Assembly (NCBI GenBank): GCA_027627225.1
Contig: CM051025.1
Span: forward strand, 59,263,681-59,327,680
Length of the DNA stretch: 64,000 bases
Reading direction: 5' to 3'
From: Congeria kusceri
Lineage: Eukaryota > Mollusca > Bivalvia > Myida > Dreissenidae
Shown here: positions 58,931 to 64,000 of the stretch, piece after piece
Layout of the letters: each line of letters starts with the position of its first letter
How positions within the stretch are numbered: position 1 is the stretch's first letter
Translations under genes and position numbers: made by a program
The notes under the pieces: generated by a model
Seen by the model: only the letters and a program-made list of their open reading frames with translations
The model's database searches: none
Told to the model about the DNA's origin: nothing

Positions 58931-60194
58931 GAATAACGCGTACGACGTACAGAATGATACCTTGCAATTAGAAATAAATCGTTCATATTCTATTTGTTAC
59001 AGAAATGCTACAATTACAAAATCAATATATACGCAATAGCAAGTAGATTTTAAAATAATTGTTTATTTAAATTACAATCATACAATTACATAATCCGTGG
59101 TAAACTGGTACTCATCATATTTTTTACCACGTGATTCCCCCACAGAATGAACCCCCATCGAAACAATACATCGTCGTTGGGTATATGTACACATGTCAAT
59201 CTGGTACTTCTAATGCTTCTTCAATTACATGTGTGTGTCACTTATGAACATGTAAGATAACCACATGCTCGGATTGAAGTCGTATCGCTCGAAGTCGTTT
59301 CTGCCTGCTTTAAGTGGCTACATCATGAGTGGTTCATTCGGCATGCACACGCGCGGATGATAAGGGTGATAAAGGTCGCAAGCAATACTACACTGCAAAG
59401 AATAATCACAAATGAATTTCAATAGCATACGCGGTTGAGAACGGGTTATACTAGTCCACATGTAAATGCGTCTAAATGTTTGGGGTTCTAGTTGCGGTTG
59501 GTTGTTTGTTTGTGGTTTTGTTGATGTTGTTGTCCGAATTCCGTTTGTAGTAACTTCCTATGATGTGCGATCAGGAAAAAAAGGAAAAAGTAAAACAAGT
59601 CAATGACACTCAATTCTGGTTTATTAAAATAGTGGCACATAGTTTTTCATTAGCTTTCGGGATGAGCTTGCAATAGATCACACTGACGTTGCAATGGTTC
59701 AATTTGATAGAGAACAGTTTATGATCACGTTTACTGGCACGATATTTTGCAATACGTTCGCGTACATGTTCATATTTAACCAAATGTAATTTGATAGTTT
59801 ATTTGTTGAAGCCGTGCCAACATATATAATTGTACTATGTTGTGTAATATGCACACAACACAAACGAGAAAGCAGTCTATACGTATGCTACCGTTTGAAT
59901 ATATTTTAGTCTACATATTAAACATAAACTTAATATACACAATGTACGTACATGTAAGCGGTTTGATTATTGTGTAGAAATGTGAGTACAATTTTTTTGT
60001 TGTTGTTGTTGCTTTTACCTGCAATTGCGGTCATTTTCACTTGTGTTAAAGCATTAACGGATGCATGGTTTGATAACAGTTAAACAAGAATCATAAGTAA
60101 TAAGTAGATCTTCTGCCTATAAATAGCTTTGTAGAAACACTCCCCATCCAGTGGACAACACGCACGAACGTAAAAGTTAAATTAAGCAGACGAT
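58931..60194. other. Gene-free stretch upstream of the secreted-protein gene
   Basis: No gene found. GTTGTT/TTGTTTG runs occur at about 59495-59530 and 59997-60012. The part nearest 60195 should hold the promoter, but no clear TATA box was seen. Confidence 0.3.
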
Positions 60195-62583
60195 ATGGCT
60201 GGTTTTGTATCTTCTTCAGCTCTGCTTGCTTTTCTTTCGTACTTGGCGAATGCTGGCAGAGTAGTAAGGAGAGAGGGTAATTAGATAAATACGCTTTTAT
60301 ATGACTTACGCATTGGCGTCAAGCTAATAAAAAGCAGACACTTTCAATATTGCTTATTGTGTTACGCGTACATTATTCTTAAATTTATGACGGATGTTTC
60401 GATATTATTTAGTTATAGTGATGCTCATTTCTAGTTCCCAGTTTTTCAAACCGACAAATTGTTGGTACGGTCGGATCGCATCATATAGTTGAGGCATCGG
60501 GTTTGGCGGCCAGTCGAAAACACCCTGGTTTTCTCTATACGCACAATGATCATGGTTACGAACCGGAAATCTACGTCCTCACAGCGACTGGACACCGACA
60601 ATCTACCATTACTTTGACAGGAATCACTCACAACGATCTTGAGGACATTGCCATCGGCCCATGCGCTGCAGGAAGTACGGACGACTGTCTATACTTAGGT
60701 CAGTTTTGGCAGTGTCAATCTATATTATGCTTTAAGTATGGTTAAATATATTCCTCATCAGCCATTGGTTACAAAGAGTTAATTAAACCGATATAAACTG
60801 GTGTGCTTTGCATTGGCCGTCCCAGGATGTAACCATAGTTTTATTTAAATAAAAAATCAGAAATAATATGTTTTGTATTCGTTAACTGATTTTTTTTATT
60901 GTACTTTGTTGTATTGGCAATTATTTCATAGCCTGAAATAAAAACCATATCCTGATTATAAGTGCGTTTCTCTTCTCTCCTGCTGGTATTACATCTGATA
61001 TCATATCATATATGTTTCCATAACCAATTCAAGCTGAAGCTGAATATTTTAAGCTAGTTTGTCACTAGTTTGTCACTTACTTATATTTCCAACCTGTCAT
61101 GCCTACAAAGGAAGTATAAGTGTGTCGATCTGTACATATTTGCAGGCGACATTGGCGACGCCGGTGGACCATCCACGTCAAAGCGTCTGACAAGCTGGAG
61201 TTCGCGTAATACAGGCCCAAGAGCCATTTGATAGACATATTGCATCTCCCACTGAGAGGATTTAGACAAATATACTTGGCTCAACGGTGGGGAATTAGAC
61301 CCCCAAAGTAAAATTTGTCAAATTCCCCTGGGTCAGCCTGCCGCCCCCCCCCCCACCCCCTGGGGAAAATATTGATAGGTGCATTATTTCACGTTCCAGC
61401 GTTGATACAACAATTTCTTTGTTATCATTACCTGTACACCCCCCTTGAAGTCAAGTCATTAAATAACTATTGGCAAACAATTGCACAGAAAAATGAGTTA
61501 AATGTTGAAACCTACATAGCATAGTTACTTATCACTAGAGGACAAACAACATTTTTTAGTACACTAATGTATACTGATTCAAAAAGGAAACTTTCGCTAA
61601 GTTAGAATGAAGACAAGTGTTTAACGTTTGAATAGATTTGACTTAATCTTCTGTTTGTTGTATAAGTTTGTCTTGTGAATCTACTGGGTTTAATTGGTTG
61701 CATTTGGTCAAAGAACGATTTTACAATAACCGCATGTATTTTTGTGTGTAATGTGTTATAAAAAAAATCCGAATGATTTCTTTGTTCTATATATAACACT
61801 TATTGGATTGTTTATACGGAAATACATCTTTTTGTCCATTAACAGCTGCCTAACTCAGCCTGGGGAACAGGTAACCGAGTTGCGATTTCCTCGCCCGCCC
61901 GACTGAACAGCGACTCTACCGATGACGACCCACTGGGCGGAGACATCTCACCCTCGGGGAAAAGGATTCTCGTAAAGGTCAGCAACGTGTTTAAATGCAT
62001 ACTGAAGGTTTAGATTACGAAGCAAAAGTAGGTTTAAGTCATACCTAGAATCAACGGATTTACACATATAATTTCATATACCAAAACAATTTATCAAACA
62101 AATAATTTGTAGTTTATAAGAACAGTTGATAGCAGATGATATTTTGTACAAAGTATTTAAAGATAGTGCTTGTATCTTTTCAATAGCAATTAGTTTAGTT
62201 GGTTGAAAGTTATATTGGCAATAAATACAACTTAAACTGATGCGACATGTATATATTCTATATGATTGCACGTGTCCGATAATATAAACACGACGTGCAT
62301 AATACTCAAGCTTCACCATAACAGTGCATGCATTTCCATAATATTCAGTTAACTTATTCTCACTGTATAGGCCCAGACGAGCGTTTATTATTGGGACCTC
62401 TCGGCCGATAGCGACTATGTGAGTGTACTTCAGACCCCGGGTGTTAAACTGCCGTACATCCAGGAACCCAAGGGACAGGGAATCTGCTGGGATGCATCGG
62501 AGCACGGATACTACACCCTGGGGGAGGGGAAGAACCAGCCCCTGTACCATTACACCATGACAGACTCGCCATTGGTGGGATAA
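60195..62583 (+). CDS. Secreted beta-propeller-like protein gene, middle exons not found
   Basis: Exons: 60195-60276, 60435-60698, 61146 to at most 61228, 61846-61977, 62371-62583 (stop TAA). The first two junctions and the last are in phase. Exon 1 is a signal peptide (MAGFVSSSALLAFLSYLANA). Exon 2 has HIVEASGLAASRKHPGFLYT and THNDLEDIAIGPCAAGSTDD; exon 3 starts LGDIGDAGG. The fourth has NSDSTDDDPLGGDISPSGKR. The last has VYYWDLSADSDYVSVL and GQGICWDASEHGYYTLGEG. These recall secreted beta-propellers of the esterase-like-phytase or TolB type with calcium-type Asp loops; I recall similar uncharacterised mollusc proteins. Exon 3 meets TGA at 61229 unless spliced, and about 80-110 expected residues are missing between exon 3 and 61846. 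So exons are unseen, or the gene is a pseudogene. Confidence 0.65.
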
Positions 62584-62980
62584 GATCCTGCCGCAGTACA
62601 AATACACCATGAGAAACTCGCTATTCGTTGGATAAACTAACCATCTCTGCAAATAATAGTTTGCCTATGCCTGACTGTTTAAATCTTCTAGTTTATTGTT
62701 TAAATTATTTATGATTTTATGTTGTTGTTAATCCGAAATTATAAAATAAATGAATCGTTGATTACCTGAACTATGTGCTCATCTTTGTTTGAAAATTAGA
62801 GACTCGCCATTGGTGGGATACGAACTAGCCCCTGTACAATACACGATGATGAATTTGCATAGGTAGGATAAGCAAACTATAACTGCAAATAATGGTCCGT
62901 TATTGTCTTACTGGTTATAGCTTCTAGTCCATGGTTTTAATTACTTATCAATTATGTTGTTGTTTTTTTAAATAGAAGTG
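62584..62980 (+). repeat. Decayed tandem duplicate of the gene's 3' end
   Basis: The last coding words (CAGCCCCTGTACCATTACACCATG ... TTGGTGGGATAAG) recur at 62591-62637 as GCAGTACAAATACACCATG ... TTCGTTGGATAAAC. They recur again at 62801-62875 in scrambled order. The following 3' UTR text 'ctgcaaataatagtttg ... ttatgttgttgtt' (62646) also recurs at 62883 ('ctgcaaataatggtccg ... ttatgttgttgtt'). Confidence 0.65.
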
Positions 62981-63851
62981 TTGTTGATGCCTAGAACTTT
63001 TCAATTCTGTTTGACAAATGTGTACATGCAAATAAATCTACATTTATGAATACATATACACGGTCTATCTGGTTTGTCGATTGTCTTTGGGCAATCGTAA
63101 CTTTAATTTAGCTATCAAGTGTAAATAGCCTTAAATCATAGCATGTTGAATTGTACGTATATTAAATGACATAGTGCAGACAAATGTAACAATTGAAAGC
63201 TGTTGTGAGTTCCAATAGTCAGAGAATAGTAGAAATGTCCTGAAATACGAATAATTTTCTTTGGGTATGTAACAGTGAGCCAATTGCCAAACAACGCGTT
63301 ACGAAAACAAATATTGTGGCTAAACAGAATGACCTCTCCTGAGCCCTAAAAAAAATCAAGTAATATAAATACGTTGACCTTTTTTCTAGAAGGATTTGTT
63401 TTATTAAAGATCTATACACCATTGAATTATTTAATACAAGTAATACTTTTTTCAGTTATCTGAGCAAATAAAATGCCAGAAAAAAATGTTTGATTATGCA
63501 TATATGTTTCAGGCATTTAAAATCATGACAAAAGTGGGTCTGGTCATGTTTGAACAAAAACAAAAATACTATTAATAATATATAATAAGTATAACATATT
63601 TAAAATTGACTTTTAGTATTTATATTAATATAACATAATTAACAGAGGTAGCAGTGTTTGTGCGATTAACATAAAGATAATACTACACATTTATTGCCGA
63701 GGAAGTTAGCAAAAGACTTATATGTCATATTATGAGATGTTTGGAAAATGGCACATACAAAGTCTTAGTCTTACATTTAGGTGGTGTTTTACGATTGAAA
63801 CGGATTCTTGGGAGATATGGCGAATTGCCATATTATGCTGCGTTACTTCGC
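62981..63851. other. Gene-free AT-rich stretch
   Basis: No gene, repeat boundary or RNA gene recognised. Confidence 0.3.
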
Positions 63852-64000
63852 AGGGGCCGTATTCACAAAGCACCTTAAGTCATTTCTCAAATATTTTAAC
63901 TTAAGTGCAAAATTTGAATGTATTTAAATACTCAACTAAACAGACATGTGCATGTGTTGCTGATAATCCTAAAATAACATTGTAATACTGATGCTTTTTT
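63852..64000. mobile_element. Left part of a MITE like 889-1073, cut by the window edge
   Basis: 'gtattcacaaagcaccttaa' and 'ttaacttaagtgcaaaattt' match the MITE at 889 in the same orientation. The right end lies outside the window. Confidence 0.65.

Noticed and set aside
60435..60490. A frameshift in exon 2 of the secreted-protein gene
   Set aside because: Using the acceptor CTAG at 60434 instead of the later CAG gives an open frame in the correct phase.

Overview
This is eukaryotic DNA: AT-rich, with spliced genes, GT-AG introns, AATAAA signals, microsatellites and dense transposable elements of every class. Several repeat families are ones I associate with bivalve molluscs. They include a short inverted-repeat element with two near-perfect GCCTGTGCAG hairpins that I link from memory to Dreissena (zebra/quagga mussel), a tRNA-derived SINE, and long elements made of units such as 'ggggcataactctgtcaaa'. 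The species is an inference; the mollusc placement is firmer.

Layout. 1-10390: a six-exon FAM47-like gene on the minus strand, its 3' end cut by the window edge. Its introns hold at least six unrelated repeats, including a 908-bp hAT-type element with a perfect 8-bp target duplication. 10.5-11.5 kb: a probable divergent promoter with repeated AAAACGCA motifs and the last exon of an unidentified plus-strand gene. 11.9-12.2 kb: a complete tRNA-headed SINE with a 10-bp target duplication. 13.7-19.0 kb: an almost intact PIF/Harbinger transposon with a MADF DNA-binding protein and a DDE transposase in convergent array, each broken only by one-base indels. 20-25 kb: several short inverted-repeat elements, two exons of an SGNH/GDSL-like gene, and a LINE 3' end.

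26.9-45.1 kb: a decayed Polinton/adintovirus-like provirus on the minus strand. Its compact block of small genes (zinc finger, BIR domain, membrane peptide, packaging-type ATPase) lies at 41.9-45.0 kb. Its zinc-finger gene and protein-primed family-B DNA polymerase lie at 26.9-30.6 kb, with one polymerase segment inverted. The two parts are separated by about 11 kb of nested non-LTR retrotransposons: an L1/Tx1-like element with ORF1 and an ORF2 having a single stop, and a second dead LINE. No capsid or integrase gene was found.

45-60 kb: mostly non-coding. It contains two TTAA-flanked inverted-repeat elements that carry a tRNA-like pol III promoter, repeats with a covarying terminal hairpin, a poly-G/poly-C inverted-repeat element, a roughly 2.2-kb satellite of CCCATATGGG-rich monomers, and a LINE fragment. 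60.2-62.6 kb: a gene for a secreted beta-propeller-like protein whose middle exons I could not find, followed by a decayed duplicate of its 3' end. No prokaryotic features, CRISPR arrays or rRNA genes are present.
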